The position numbers and the translations under genes are program-made. From Bacteroidota bacterium (lineage in GTDB: Bacteria > Bacteroidota > Ignavibacteria > Ch128b): 34,444 bases of DNA. Location: positions 1-34,444 of the forward strand of contig JAHJVF010000477.1 in assembly GCA_018828505.1 (NCBI GenBank), written 5' to 3'. The notes below the pieces were generated by a model that was not told the origin of the DNA, did not search any database, and saw only the letters and a list, made by a program, of their open reading frames with translations. Every line of letters begins with the position of its first letter. The first letter of the stretch is position 1. Positions 9,406-18,807 of the stretch are shown here, piece after piece.

Positions 9406-10653
9406 TTATGGAACTGTTATACTCTTACCAATCCAATTATAGCAGCTGCCTTCGATTTTGATAGTTTGACCTGAACGATATTTTCGGAAGAAATATTCTT
9501 CCTTAGTCGGAATTGAACCATTGAGATTTCCGATCGCTTCATGTGCCATTGCAGCGATACTTGGGTCAATCGCTCTTGCCTTTGCATAAGTTTCTTGTGC
9601 AAGTTTAAGAACAATTTTATCCATAAACTCGAAGCTCCCACATTTCTGAACTGCAGTCTGGTATAATGTTGCTTCATAGATATATGGTAATCCCCATCCA
9701 TTTCCAACCTCTGTAGCTTTGTAAAAGAAGTTTCTTGCAGTTGAAAGCTGCCCCAGCTCCTTATAGCAGATACCTATGTGTAAAGGATACTCTTTTGTTT
9801 TTGTATTAAGATCAAATGCTTTTTTATACGCGTCGATAGCCTGGTTATACTTTTCCAATTTTTGATATGAAGTTCCAAGCCGATTCCAGTAAGTTTCTGA
9901 ATCCGGAGTTTTCTTCGCCAGAAATTCAAGCGGCTCAATTGCCTTTTCGTATTCACCTGATTGAAAAGTTATGGATGCATACTGCCACGCTTTCGCAAGG
10001 TTTTCCTTATCTAACTGCCAGGCTTGATAAGTTATATCGATAAGTTGAGTAATATCTTCAGCCAAGTTTTTTAATCGTTCGATAGGAACTGGATTATTTG
10101 GATCTTTAACAGAAGCATTTTGATATAATTCTAAAGCTTTCATTTTATAATCATTCTTATCGGATATAAATTTCATATATAGAAGCCCAATTCTATCAAC
10201 ATAGTAAAAATCAAGATTCGGGTCTGCCTTTAATGCCTTTTCATACTCTGATAATGCCTCTAACTCTCGATCTCTATACCATATCTCAAGGTAATATCCC
10301 TTATTCTTATGAAAATATGGTGCATTCTCAGGTTGAGTTTGAATGGCGAGATCGTACAAATATATTAGAGTATCAGCGTAAATAACCTTCTGAGCTTCAG
10401 GAGTGGCAGATGAATCATGCAGCTTTATCAAGCAATCTTCCATTCGTAAAAAGATAGTTTTGAATCTTGAAGGATCTAATTGTATAATTTCCCAACCGTA
10501 TGGAAGTGCGCTCAAATAGTCTGAATTTTTATGATACTCAGCAAAGAGACTCCACTTTCGATATATTTTTAAAGTATCATCTTGAGCAAACGATTGATTT
10601 AAGCTCATAAGACTAAGAATTATTGCCATCAATATTGTTAATTTTGTTTTCAA
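9406..10653 (-). CDS. Secreted tetratricopeptide repeat protein
   Basis: Signal peptide MKTKLTILMAIILSLMSLNQSFAQ; TPR-like repeats, e.g. SETYWNRLGTSYQKLEKYNQAIDAYKKAFDLNTK. Confidence 0.85.
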   Translation of the reverse strand: MKTKLTILMAIILSLMSLNQSFAQDDTLKIYRKWSLFAEYHKNSDYLSALPYGWEIIQLDPSRFKTIFLRMEDCLIKLHDSSATPEAQKVIYADTLIYLYDLAIQTQPENAPYFHKNKGYYLEIWYRDRELEALSEYEKALKADPNLDFYYVDRIGLLYMKFISDKNDYKMKALELYQNASVKDPNNPVPIERLKNLAEDITQLIDITYQAWQLDKENLAKAWQYASITFQSGEYEKAIEPLEFLAKKTPDSETYWNRLGTSYQKLEKYNQAIDAYKKAFDLNTKTKEYPLHIGICYKELGQLSTARNFFYKATEVGNGWGLPYIYEATLYQTAVQKCGSFEFMDKIVLKLAQETYAKARAIDPSIAAMAHEAIGNLNGSIPTKEEYFFRKYRSGQTIKIEGSCYNWIGKSITVP

Positions 10654-10675
10654 TTTTATTTCCTAAATAATTATT

Positions 10676-11926
10676 TCAATCTTCATCTCTCATAAACCAC
10701 AGCTCTGCAAAATTAATACCAACCCACAATTTTAGCATGCTATCTTTCTGAAGATAACTCACTGATTTTCCGCGAACTGAATATTCAAGAGCAAAATCAA
10801 TTAAATTGATTTGATCGAAAGGGAACGAAAAACCTAAATTTACGCCGTATTCGTTGATTTTTTCACCTTTAATGCTGAATTCAGAGTTCCGCAAAAATCC
10901 TCCAAATCGTAAAGCAAACGTCTGCCAAAAACTTTCCGGCTTGGCTGATGGCAAATACTCAAAACTTAAAGCAATTTTTGAAAGAGCCGCCAGATTAAAA
11001 TCTTGTTGATTATTTGTCCTATATTTTGACCAGTTTTGATATAAATAATCTACATATCCTCTAAATCTTTTCGAGAATTGAGTTTCTAATCCGATCCCGA
11101 ATCTAAATGGAATTTCAGTCTTGTAGTTATTAACAATTAGAGTATCTTCTGTAGTTCCAAACTTTAATTCACGGCTATCAGTATTTAGTTTCGCACCAGT
11201 TGAATATATCACAGCGACACGAAGGTCCTCGAATAATCCTAAGCTCAAATTTCTCTCTAAGTTTGGAGAAATGGCTCCGAAATTAAAGTTAAAGCCACCC
11301 ATCTTATATTCATTCACAAAACTTGTGTTCACGAACTCGGTCTTTCCGAAATCAACAGAAGCTCTGTGATTAATCGTACCCACCAAGTAATCCGCGCTCA
11401 TTCCAACAGATAATCCAAAAGGAAATCTGAAAGATGTGCCAAGATAAATTTTATTTAATCCGCCATCTCCGGAATAATGAGACTTGAATCCTATTGAATC
11501 TATTATATTATTATTAATGACATCATAATCGACCTTCGAATATGGAGTTGTACCCATAACGAAATTAATTCCATTATCAATTGATATTGGAATTGAAAGT
11601 GCTATCGATTCAAAAGATGAAGAAGCCAGAAAATTAGAATTAATCCCATCAGAATAATTATTAGCAAAATATCTCATCGAAGCTAAGATCTTGACGCTCC
11701 GTATCCCGTTCCATGCTGCAGGATTGAGTGAATTAACATCGAACTGATCTGTGCTCGCCAATCCTAATCCTGCTAATCCATTTCTTCTAACAGAAGGATT
11801 TATTAAAACATCACCAATTCCATTGCGTGAATATCCGGAACCAATCTGCGAAAAACCTTCCACAACCATTACAGCAATTAAAACGCAAACTAAGGTAATA
11901 ATATTTTTAAAAGATTTATTAAGCAT
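10676..11926 (-). CDS. Outer-membrane beta-barrel protein (PorV/FadL-like architecture)
   Basis: Signal peptide, GSGYSRNGIGDVLINPSVRRNGLAGLGLA, SLNPAAWNG, alternating beta-strand pattern and C-terminal barrel strand. Confidence 0.6.
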   Translation of the reverse strand: MLNKSFKNIITLVCVLIAVMVVEGFSQIGSGYSRNGIGDVLINPSVRRNGLAGLGLASTDQFDVNSLNPAAWNGIRSVKILASMRYFANNYSDGINSNFLASSSFESIALSIPISIDNGINFVMGTTPYSKVDYDVINNNIIDSIGFKSHYSGDGGLNKIYLGTSFRFPFGLSVGMSADYLVGTINHRASVDFGKTEFVNTSFVNEYKMGGFNFNFGAISPNLERNLSLGLFEDLRVAVIYSTGAKLNTDSRELKFGTTEDTLIVNNYKTEIPFRFGIGLETQFSKRFRGYVDYLYQNWSKYRTNNQQDFNLAALSKIALSFEYLPSAKPESFWQTFALRFGGFLRNSEFSIKGEKINEYGVNLGFSFPFDQINLIDFALEYSVRGKSVSYLQKDSMLKLWVGINFAELWFMRDED

Positions 11927-11929
11927 GAT

Positions 11930-13138
11930 TTAATCTTTTCTGATAGTATAATAAATTTTTAATATAGGTCTTTTATTGAAATCAGCTGAGTTACTGCTTT
12001 CGAAAGCGAATCTCTCAACTCCTCCTTCAGGATCGCGAGTACTTAAAAGTAATCCAAAATTCTGACCTGAGTTTAACCAATCTTGAACAATTCTCGCAAT
12101 GTTCCCTTCGTAGATATCCGGTCGGGATTGAACTAAAACATGAGCAAAATTTGAATCTATAGAAATTTTAGAAGTATCAGTTAAACGTAAAACATACAGA
12201 CTATCCTGAAAACTAGTACCAAATTCTGATTTGCTTAAATTTCTTGTCAACTCCAAAACCGCTGAATTAATAATTGCATCTTTTGGAATTCGGCTAATAT
12301 CAAATTTCAATTTTGCTTTAGCTAAAACTCCAGACTGTAAAACAATGAGAGATGGATCGTTGTAATTTTCAGTTGTAGTCACCACATGGACGTCTGCAAC
12401 AGTAACTGCATTGATTGTGTCATTCGAAGTTCCATTTTTAGAATAAACAACTTCGAGAGTGCTAGTTTTTACATTTGTTCCAATAGCTCCTAAACCACGA
12501 ATAAAATTAGCTGTAGGCTTAAGATAAATCCCGGATGGATTTTTAATTCCCGTATCTGCAATTGCTTTCATCCAGGCTAAAACTTTATCGTTTGGCAGAG
12601 TGCAGGTAACTATTGAGTCGCCATCGAGAAAATTTGACTCAATTGGCGAATTGTCAAAATCAAAATGGGATGGATTTAAACTATCAGCAGTAAATTGATC
12701 TGAATCCCACCAGGATTTGATTTCATGAACGTTAAAACTGAAATTGGTTCTCGTCGAGTCGCCGAACCTATAAATTGGATAAACTTTCAATTTTGCTGCA
12801 GAGAGAGTTATTTTATTCTCTGATAATAATTTTTTTATTTCTTCTGAAAATAAAAATTCAAAACGCATTAACGCTGATGCGGTAAGATTTTTATAATTAC
12901 CAACTAAAATTCTTCGAGCTGCACCAAAATTTTCAACTTGTATTAATTGACTAAATTCTTGATGGACTGAATCACGTGTTGTATCGAAGGACCTAATTTC
13001 AATAAAATCCTCGGGATTCAACAGTCCGTAACCTGTTGAATTAGGTTCATCAGAACATGAAATAAATAACAGAATTGGTAAAACTAAAAGAAGATACTTT
13101 AGTTTTTTCAACTTAGGTAAAATAAAATATTCATTCAT
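11930..13138 (-). CDS. DNRLRE-like domain lipoprotein
   Basis: Lipobox PILLFISCSDE; AKLKFDISRIPKDAIINSAVLELT and VQDWLNSGQNFGLLL are DNRLRE-like. Confidence 0.65.
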   Translation of the reverse strand: MNEYFILPKLKKLKYLLLVLPILLFISCSDEPNSTGYGLLNPEDFIEIRSFDTTRDSVHQEFSQLIQVENFGAARRILVGNYKNLTASALMRFEFLFSEEIKKLLSENKITLSAAKLKVYPIYRFGDSTRTNFSFNVHEIKSWWDSDQFTADSLNPSHFDFDNSPIESNFLDGDSIVTCTLPNDKVLAWMKAIADTGIKNPSGIYLKPTANFIRGLGAIGTNVKTSTLEVVYSKNGTSNDTINAVTVADVHVVTTTENYNDPSLIVLQSGVLAKAKLKFDISRIPKDAIINSAVLELTRNLSKSEFGTSFQDSLYVLRLTDTSKISIDSNFAHVLVQSRPDIYEGNIARIVQDWLNSGQNFGLLLSTRDPEGGVERFAFESSNSADFNKRPILKIYYTIRKD

Positions 13139-13173
13139 TAAGATTTGGTATAGATTGAAAAGCGATTAGTTAA

Positions 13174-14670
13174 TTAGTTATCCTTAAGTATCTTTTTATA
13201 AAGCTCGATGTACTTTTTAGCCGATGCATGCCAGGAATAATCTTTGGACATTCCATTTTTCATAATTTTTGTCCAAATATCTTTGTCCTTGTACATCTTC
13301 ACTGCACGTTGAATTTCTTTTAGCATCTCTTTTGATTCATACTTTTTGAAAACGAATCCTGTTCCCTGTCCATTTGAGCTGCTAATTTTCTCAACTGTAT
13401 CGGCTAATCCTCCAGTATATCGAACTATAGGTACGGTTCCATACTTCAAGCTGTATAATTGAGTCAGACCGCAGGGTTCAAAACGTGAAGGCATCAAATA
13501 CAAGTCTGAGCCTGCTTCGATTAAATGGGCTAAGGCATCATCGAACTCAAATGAGATTGCAAATTTATCTGGATATTTTTTCTGAACTCTCTCAAAAAAA
13601 TCTTCATACTTCTTATCGCCTTGACCGAGTATGACGTATTTAACATTCAATTTTAAAATATCATCAATCGCTTCCTGAATTAAATCGATGCCTTTTTGTT
13701 CAGTTAATCTCGAGATTGTTCCAATTACCGGAGCATCCGTTCCATTATTAAACTTAAATCTTTCAAGGAGCGCCTTCTTATTTTTAACTTTATTGGTTAA
13801 ATTTTTAGCACTATATTTTTCTTCAATCAGATCATCTGTCTCTGGATCCCATATTGAATAATCAATACCATTAACAATTCCAAATAATTCAGATTTACGC
13901 TTCTGTAATACGGGTTTCATTGAACCGCCAATTTCCTCAATCGTTCGAATTTCCTCAGCATATTTTTCGCTAACCGTTGTAAGAATATCAGAATAAACTA
14001 ATCCGGCTTTGAGAAAAGAAATTTTTCCGTTTGAATTGACAGAGATATCATTGTATACAGATTCGGGAAGTCCGGTTTTAGCAAAAGTTTCTTTTCCGAA
14101 CAATCCCTGAAATTCTAAATTGTGAATAGTGAAAACTGTTTTTGTATTTTTTATTAATTCGAGATCTGCATAGAGAGTTTTTTGATATGCTGGGATTAAT
14201 CCGCTTTGCCAATCATTGCAGTGGATGATATCTGGAGTCCAGCCAAGTTTCTTAATCATTTCCATTATTCCGTGACAGAAAAGAATATATCTATCGTCGT
14301 TGTCGGAATAATCTTTTTTGCTTTTTATATCCTGATATAAACCCTTTCGAGAACCAAAAAATTTTTGATTATCGAAAAAATATATCTGCACTTTAGTTTT
14401 CAATCCTGAAAGAAATGAAGATCGCACACTGAATAACTCAATCTCGTCGCCCAAATGAATCGGAATATCTTTCAGTCTGACAATTTCGTGAATTTTAAAT
14501 CTTCGTTCGTCAACAGCTCCATATTTCGGAACAACGAGCCGAACCTCGTGACCAAGCTCAGCCAAAGTCTGTGGAAGAGCACCAGATACATCGCCAAGTC
14601 CGCCAGTTTTAACGAAAGGTGTAACTTCAGAAGTGACGAACAATATTTTTAGGTTTTTTAATTTAGCCAT
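13174..14670 (-). CDS. glgA: Glycogen synthase (GT5)
   Basis: ILFVTSEVTPFVKTGGLGDVSGALPQTLAELGHEVRLVVPKY, HCNDWQSGLIPAY, PSRFEPCGLTQLYSLKYGTVPIVRYTGGLADTV. Confidence 0.96.
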   Translation of the reverse strand: MAKLKNLKILFVTSEVTPFVKTGGLGDVSGALPQTLAELGHEVRLVVPKYGAVDERRFKIHEIVRLKDIPIHLGDEIELFSVRSSFLSGLKTKVQIYFFDNQKFFGSRKGLYQDIKSKKDYSDNDDRYILFCHGIMEMIKKLGWTPDIIHCNDWQSGLIPAYQKTLYADLELIKNTKTVFTIHNLEFQGLFGKETFAKTGLPESVYNDISVNSNGKISFLKAGLVYSDILTTVSEKYAEEIRTIEEIGGSMKPVLQKRKSELFGIVNGIDYSIWDPETDDLIEEKYSAKNLTNKVKNKKALLERFKFNNGTDAPVIGTISRLTEQKGIDLIQEAIDDILKLNVKYVILGQGDKKYEDFFERVQKKYPDKFAISFEFDDALAHLIEAGSDLYLMPSRFEPCGLTQLYSLKYGTVPIVRYTGGLADTVEKISSSNGQGTGFVFKKYESKEMLKEIQRAVKMYKDKDIWTKIMKNGMSKDYSWHASAKKYIELYKKILKDN

Positions 14671-14833
14671 AAATTTTAAAAATTTTTTTCAAAAATACGA
14701 AAATTTGCTTCTATTTTCAATTTCTATTTTGTATAATAAATTCCAAATTGAGTTTAATGAATGTATTTTTTCTCAGGAATAGACCCGAGCTATCAAATTA
14801 CTTTAAGAAATGTAGGATAAGCATTTATTTTAC

Positions 14834-14862
14834 TTGACATTATCAAAATAAAGAATTAATAT
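14834..14862 (+). promoter_or_regulatory. Candidate housekeeping sigma promoter (TTGACA-N17-TAATAT)
   Basis: TTGACA at 14834-14839, 17-nt spacer, TAATAT at 14857-14862; start codon about 22 nt further downstream. Confidence 0.55.
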
Positions 14863-14884
14863 TTCGTAAGAAATAGAGGTGAAA

Positions 14885-15412
14885 ATGAGACACATATTTT
14901 ATTTTGTTCTTTTTGCAGCTTTCATCTTGTATGGTTGTTCTGCTTCAGAAGTAACCGAAGAGACAGGTGAAACTCAGGTAGAGTACAAAACAACTGAAGT
15001 ACCTCAACCACCAGCAGGAACCAAACCAATCGTTACACCACAGGAGACATTCAAAACTCAAACACAGCCTGAATATATTCCTCAAGGTCCGCCGAATCCT
15101 CCTCCTCCACCAATTAAAACAACTTTCACTGAGACCAAAGTGGAAGAGATAAAAACTCCTCCTCCGGCAACGCTAGAATACCAATACAAAGTTCAGGTAT
15201 TCGCATTTAAGAGTCGGTTGAACGCAGAGACGGAAGCGCAAAGAATCCGTAATCGTCTCCCTGCTCAAAAAGTTTATGTTGAGTGGTATGATAATTTATT
15301 TAAAGTTCGGTTAGGGATTTTTTCTGCTTGGGAACATGCACGATCGGTGAAAGAAGTTTTGTATAATTTAGGTTACACAGATAGTTTTATCGTCACTGAA
15401 AATAAGCAATAA
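14885..15412 (+). CDS. SPOR-domain lipoprotein
   Basis: Lipobox FILYGCSAS, Pro/Thr-rich linker, C-terminal SPOR domain (YKVQVFAFKSRLNAETEAQRIRNRL...FKVRLGIFSAWEHARSVKEVL). The track starts at GTG 14879; ATG 14885 with upstream AGAGGTG is more likely. Confidence 0.8.
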   Translation: MRHIFYFVLFAAFILYGCSASEVTEETGETQVEYKTTEVPQPPAGTKPIVTPQETFKTQTQPEYIPQGPPNPPPPPIKTTFTETKVEEIKTPPPATLEYQYKVQVFAFKSRLNAETEAQRIRNRLPAQKVYVEWYDNLFKVRLGIFSAWEHARSVKEVLYNLGYTDSFIVTENKQ

Positions 15413-15893
15413 GCAAATATTATTTCTTTCACTTGCGATTGTAATCGTTTTTTTACTTTCGAAATGTTCTTCAGGTGAAAAAATTAGTGAAGAAGCAAAT
15501 GATGATTATCAAGTGGACTTAAGCGGTTACAGTCCACTTGATAGTTTCTTATCTGAAAAATCTCAGGATTCAAGTTCTAATAAAGAAAATATTTGGCAGT
15601 TCTACGATACTGAATTAATCCGAAATCAAAAATCTACCTTAAAACCGTCTCGACCAAGTTCATTTTATACTATTCAAATTCTAATCAGCGATAATCTTTT
15701 AGAGATTGATTCGTTGAAAAAGGAAATACAATCTGTAATTCCTGAACTAAAGCAATTCGTTTTATACGAACCTCCATTTTATAAGCTTCGACTTGGTGAG
15801 TTCCAAACAAGACTCCAGGCGAATAAATTTTTAAATATTTTAGAGAAGAATGGTTATATTACAAGCAGAATAATTACTGATAGACGCAAATAG
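15396..15893 (+). CDS. Second SPOR-domain lipoprotein; ORF extended upstream to a candidate CTG start
   Basis: The track begins at GTG 15513. The same frame upstream encodes (L)KISNKQILFLSLAIVIVFLLSKCSSGE, a lipoprotein signal peptide with lipobox. C-terminal SPOR: YTIQILISDN...YKLRLGEFQTRLQANKFLNIL. Confidence 0.65.
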   Translation: MKISNKQILFLSLAIVIVFLLSKCSSGEKISEEANDDYQVDLSGYSPLDSFLSEKSQDSSSNKENIWQFYDTELIRNQKSTLKPSRPSSFYTIQILISDNLLEIDSLKKEIQSVIPELKQFVLYEPPFYKLRLGEFQTRLQANKFLNILEKNGYITSRIITDRRK

Positions 15894-15918
15894 TTCTTCA
15901 TAACCATTTTTCAACGAA

Positions 15919-17169
15919 ATGTCTCTTCTTCTCTTTAATGCTAATCAAATACTAACCTGCAAGGCTCAAAACAAACGATTTAAACGTAAGGATGAACTTA
16001 GCGAGTTATCGATTCTTGATAGAAACTCGATAATCATTGATGCGGGGATTATTACAGAAATAACTGATAAAGTTTCTGAAGCTGATTTTGGTAAATTTGA
16101 TAATGTTATTGATGTAAGAGAATTTTCTATCCTGCCAGGTTTAGTTGATGCTCATACTCATCTCGTGTTTGCCGGTTCCAGAGAAGAAGAATTTGAAAAA
16201 AGGACAAAAGGAATCACTTATGAAGAAATTGCACGCTCCGGCGGTGGAATAAATTCTACCGTAGAAGCAACACGAAAGATCGGTTCTGAAGAACTCTTTA
16301 TGGTCTCAAAAAAGCGACTTTTAGAGTCAATTTCATATGGAATTACGACTATCGAAATTAAAAGTGGTTACAGTCTTGATGTTGCCAACGAAATCAAAAT
16401 GTTAAATTGCATAAAAGAATTAAATGAACTTGATTTAGCGGAATGCATTCCGACTTTCTTGGGGGCACACACTGTACCAAACGAATTTAAGCAAAACCGT
16501 TCAAACTATATCGCATTAATCTTGGATGAAATGCTTCCAAAAATATCTCAATTGGGAGTAGCAAAGTACTGCGATATCTTTCTTGAAAAGACTGCATTCT
16601 CCGTAGAAGAATCTGAATCGATCCTTTCAAAAGCAAAATCTGTAGGATTTGAATTAAAACTTCATTGCGACCAATTTAATTCAATCGGCGGTGTTGAGCT
16701 TGGCATTAAATTAAGAGTAAAGAGTATTGATCATTTAGAAATGATCACAAAAGAAGATATTTCAAAGATTGCTGAAACTGAAATTGCGACTGTTTTATTA
16801 CCCGGAGTATCATATTTTCTAAATATACCGTACGCTCCAGCTAGAAGTCTAATAGATTACGGAGCAATTGTTGTACTCGCGACTGATTTCAATCCCGGTT
16901 CTTGTATGACTCAAAATCTACCCCTCATAATGAATCTTGCTGCGATTCAAATGAAAATGTCTATCAATGAAACGATTAACGCTGTTACGATCAATGCAGC
17001 ATATTCATTAGGGCTTGAAGAAAAAATTGGAAGTATAGAAGTTGGAAAGCAAGCTGACTTTCTGATTCTCAATTCTCCGAATTATCAAAATCTGGTTTAT
17101 CATTTCGGTACCAATCATACACAATACACTATAAAAAAAGGGAAAGTAATATATGCAAGAAATAATTGA
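15919..17169 (+). CDS. hutI: Imidazolonepropionase
   Basis: LPGLVDAHTHLVFAGSREEEFEKRTKGITYEEIARSGGGINSTVEATR; ATDFNPGSCMTQNLPLIMNLA. Confidence 0.95.
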   Translation: MSLLLFNANQILTCKAQNKRFKRKDELSELSILDRNSIIIDAGIITEITDKVSEADFGKFDNVIDVREFSILPGLVDAHTHLVFAGSREEEFEKRTKGITYEEIARSGGGINSTVEATRKIGSEELFMVSKKRLLESISYGITTIEIKSGYSLDVANEIKMLNCIKELNELDLAECIPTFLGAHTVPNEFKQNRSNYIALILDEMLPKISQLGVAKYCDIFLEKTAFSVEESESILSKAKSVGFELKLHCDQFNSIGGVELGIKLRVKSIDHLEMITKEDISKIAETEIATVLLPGVSYFLNIPYAPARSLIDYGAIVVLATDFNPGSCMTQNLPLIMNLAAIQMKMSINETINAVTINAAYSLGLEEKIGSIEVGKQADFLILNSPNYQNLVYHFGTNHTQYTIKKGKVIYARNN

Positions 17170-18175
17170 ATGTGTCCCGAATTTCAGTGAAGGAAGAAAT
17201 GAAGAAACAATCAAAGCTATTGGGGATGCTGTTTCAAATACGCCTGAATGTAAACTGTTGAATTGTGAACCTGATAAAGACTACAATAGAGTTGTTGTTA
17301 CTTTTGTTGGAACCAAAAAAGGAGTTTTAGAGGGTGCTGTAAATGCATCTTTAGTTGCCTCTGAAAGAATTGATATGACTCAACACAAAGGAGAACATCC
17401 ACGGCTCGGTGCGATCGATGTAGTACCATTTATTCCTGTAAAAAATGTTACCGTTGAAGATTGTGTGGCTATCTCAAAGGAATATGGTAAGATTGTTTCA
17501 GAAAAGCTCAATATCCCGATCTACCTATATGAATCCTCAGCTGTGAAACCCGATCGAATCAATCTTTCCAACATTCGTAAAGGTGAATATGAAGGCTTAT
17601 CCGAAAAGCTTAAAGATGCTGAGTGGATGCCGGATTTCGGCAAACCTAAATTTAATCCTAAACTTGGTGGAACTGTTACCGGTTCTCGGTTTTTCTTGAT
17701 TGCGTACAATGTGAATTTGAAAACTGAAGATGTTAATATCGCAGATGAGATCGCCCAGACAATTCGTGAATCCGGAAAAATCTTACGGGATGAAAATGGC
17801 AACGCTGTTAAAAAAGATGGTAAGACCGTAAGAATACCCGGCAAACTAAAAGATGTTAAGGCGATGGGAGTTTCACTAGAGAACTTCAAAATCACACAAG
17901 TTTCAATAAATCTCATCAACTATCGAATCACAAATATGCACCAAGCGTTTGAAACAGTGAAAGAAGAAGCAAAAAAAATCAATGTGGAGACTTGGGGAAG
18001 TGAAATTGTAGGACTTGTACCGCTCGATGCTATTACTGAATCGGGAAAGTTTTACTCACCCAATGAAGATGATGAAAAAAATCTTGTCGAATCAGCTGTT
18101 CAAAATCTTGGATTGAGCAATCTTACCAAATTTAATCCAGATGATAAAATAATTGAATATTTAATTAAGGAGTGA
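17153..18175 (+). CDS. ftcD: Glutamate formimidoyltransferase
   Basis: IIECVPNFSEGRNEETIKAI, DYNRVVVTFVG, HPRLGAIDVVPFIPV, VSINLINYRITNMHQAFETV. Confidence 0.93.
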   Translation: MQEIIECVPNFSEGRNEETIKAIGDAVSNTPECKLLNCEPDKDYNRVVVTFVGTKKGVLEGAVNASLVASERIDMTQHKGEHPRLGAIDVVPFIPVKNVTVEDCVAISKEYGKIVSEKLNIPIYLYESSAVKPDRINLSNIRKGEYEGLSEKLKDAEWMPDFGKPKFNPKLGGTVTGSRFFLIAYNVNLKTEDVNIADEIAQTIRESGKILRDENGNAVKKDGKTVRIPGKLKDVKAMGVSLENFKITQVSINLINYRITNMHQAFETVKEEAKKINVETWGSEIVGLVPLDAITESGKFYSPNEDDEKNLVESAVQNLGLSNLTKFNPDDKIIEYLIKE

Positions 18176-18807
18176 AAATGATCTTAGAAAAAAAAGTAAA
18201 TGAACTCATAAATGAAATTTCATCATCATCACCAACTCCGGGTGGCGGGAGTGTTTCATCATTTGCTGCTGCACTGGGAACGGCTCTTTCAATAATGGTT
18301 ACAAATCTCACCATCGGTAAGAAAAAATATGACGCCGTTCAAGATGAAATAATTAAATTAAAAAATGAGCTTGAGAATGATATTAAATTATTCTACGAAC
18401 TTTATGATAAGGACTCAATGGCTTTTGACGAAGTAATGGTAGCTTTCAAATTACCAAAAACAAACGATGATGAGATTTCAAAAAGAAGTGATGAGATCGA
18501 AAAGGCAACTGTGAAGGCGACCGAAGTTCCTATGGAAGTGATTGAACACATCCTTAACGTTGCAAGGAAAGCTGTAAAAGTTGGTGAAATCGGGAACCAG
18601 AATTCAATTAGTGATGTAGGAGTTGCGTTGAGCTTACTTAAAGCTGCAGCCGATGGTGCGTTCTTGAATGTAATGATTAATACAAAATCGATGAACAATC
18701 AGGAATTAGCCAGAAGCTTAACAATAAAATCAGCTCAAGTTATTGAAGAACTTGAGTCTATCGTGCAAAAATCTCTTTCGGACATAAAAAAATCCATTGA
18801 ATTATAA
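18172..18807 (+). CDS. Formimidoyltetrahydrofolate cyclodeaminase (FTCD_C family)
   Basis: SSPTPGGGSVSSFAAALGTALSIMVTNLTIGKKKY; DKDSMAFDEVM; cyclodeaminase fold. Confidence 0.93.
   Translation: MKMILEKKVNELINEISSSSPTPGGGSVSSFAAALGTALSIMVTNLTIGKKKYDAVQDEIIKLKNELENDIKLFYELYDKDSMAFDEVMVAFKLPKTNDDEISKRSDEIEKATVKATEVPMEVIEHILNVARKAVKVGEIGNQNSISDVGVALSLLKAAADGAFLNVMINTKSMNNQELARSLTIKSAQVIEELESIVQKSLSDIKKSIEL

Noticed and set aside
9417-9707. 96-aa and 60-aa minus-strand ORFs inside the TPR gene
   Set aside because: Alternative frames of the same strand, with the main frame clearly coding.
17521-17919. 132-aa minus-strand ORF
   Set aside because: Shadow ORF inside the well-supported formimidoyltransferase gene on the opposite strand.
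18402-18698. 98-aa minus-strand ORF
   Set aside because: Antisense shadow of the cyclodeaminase gene.
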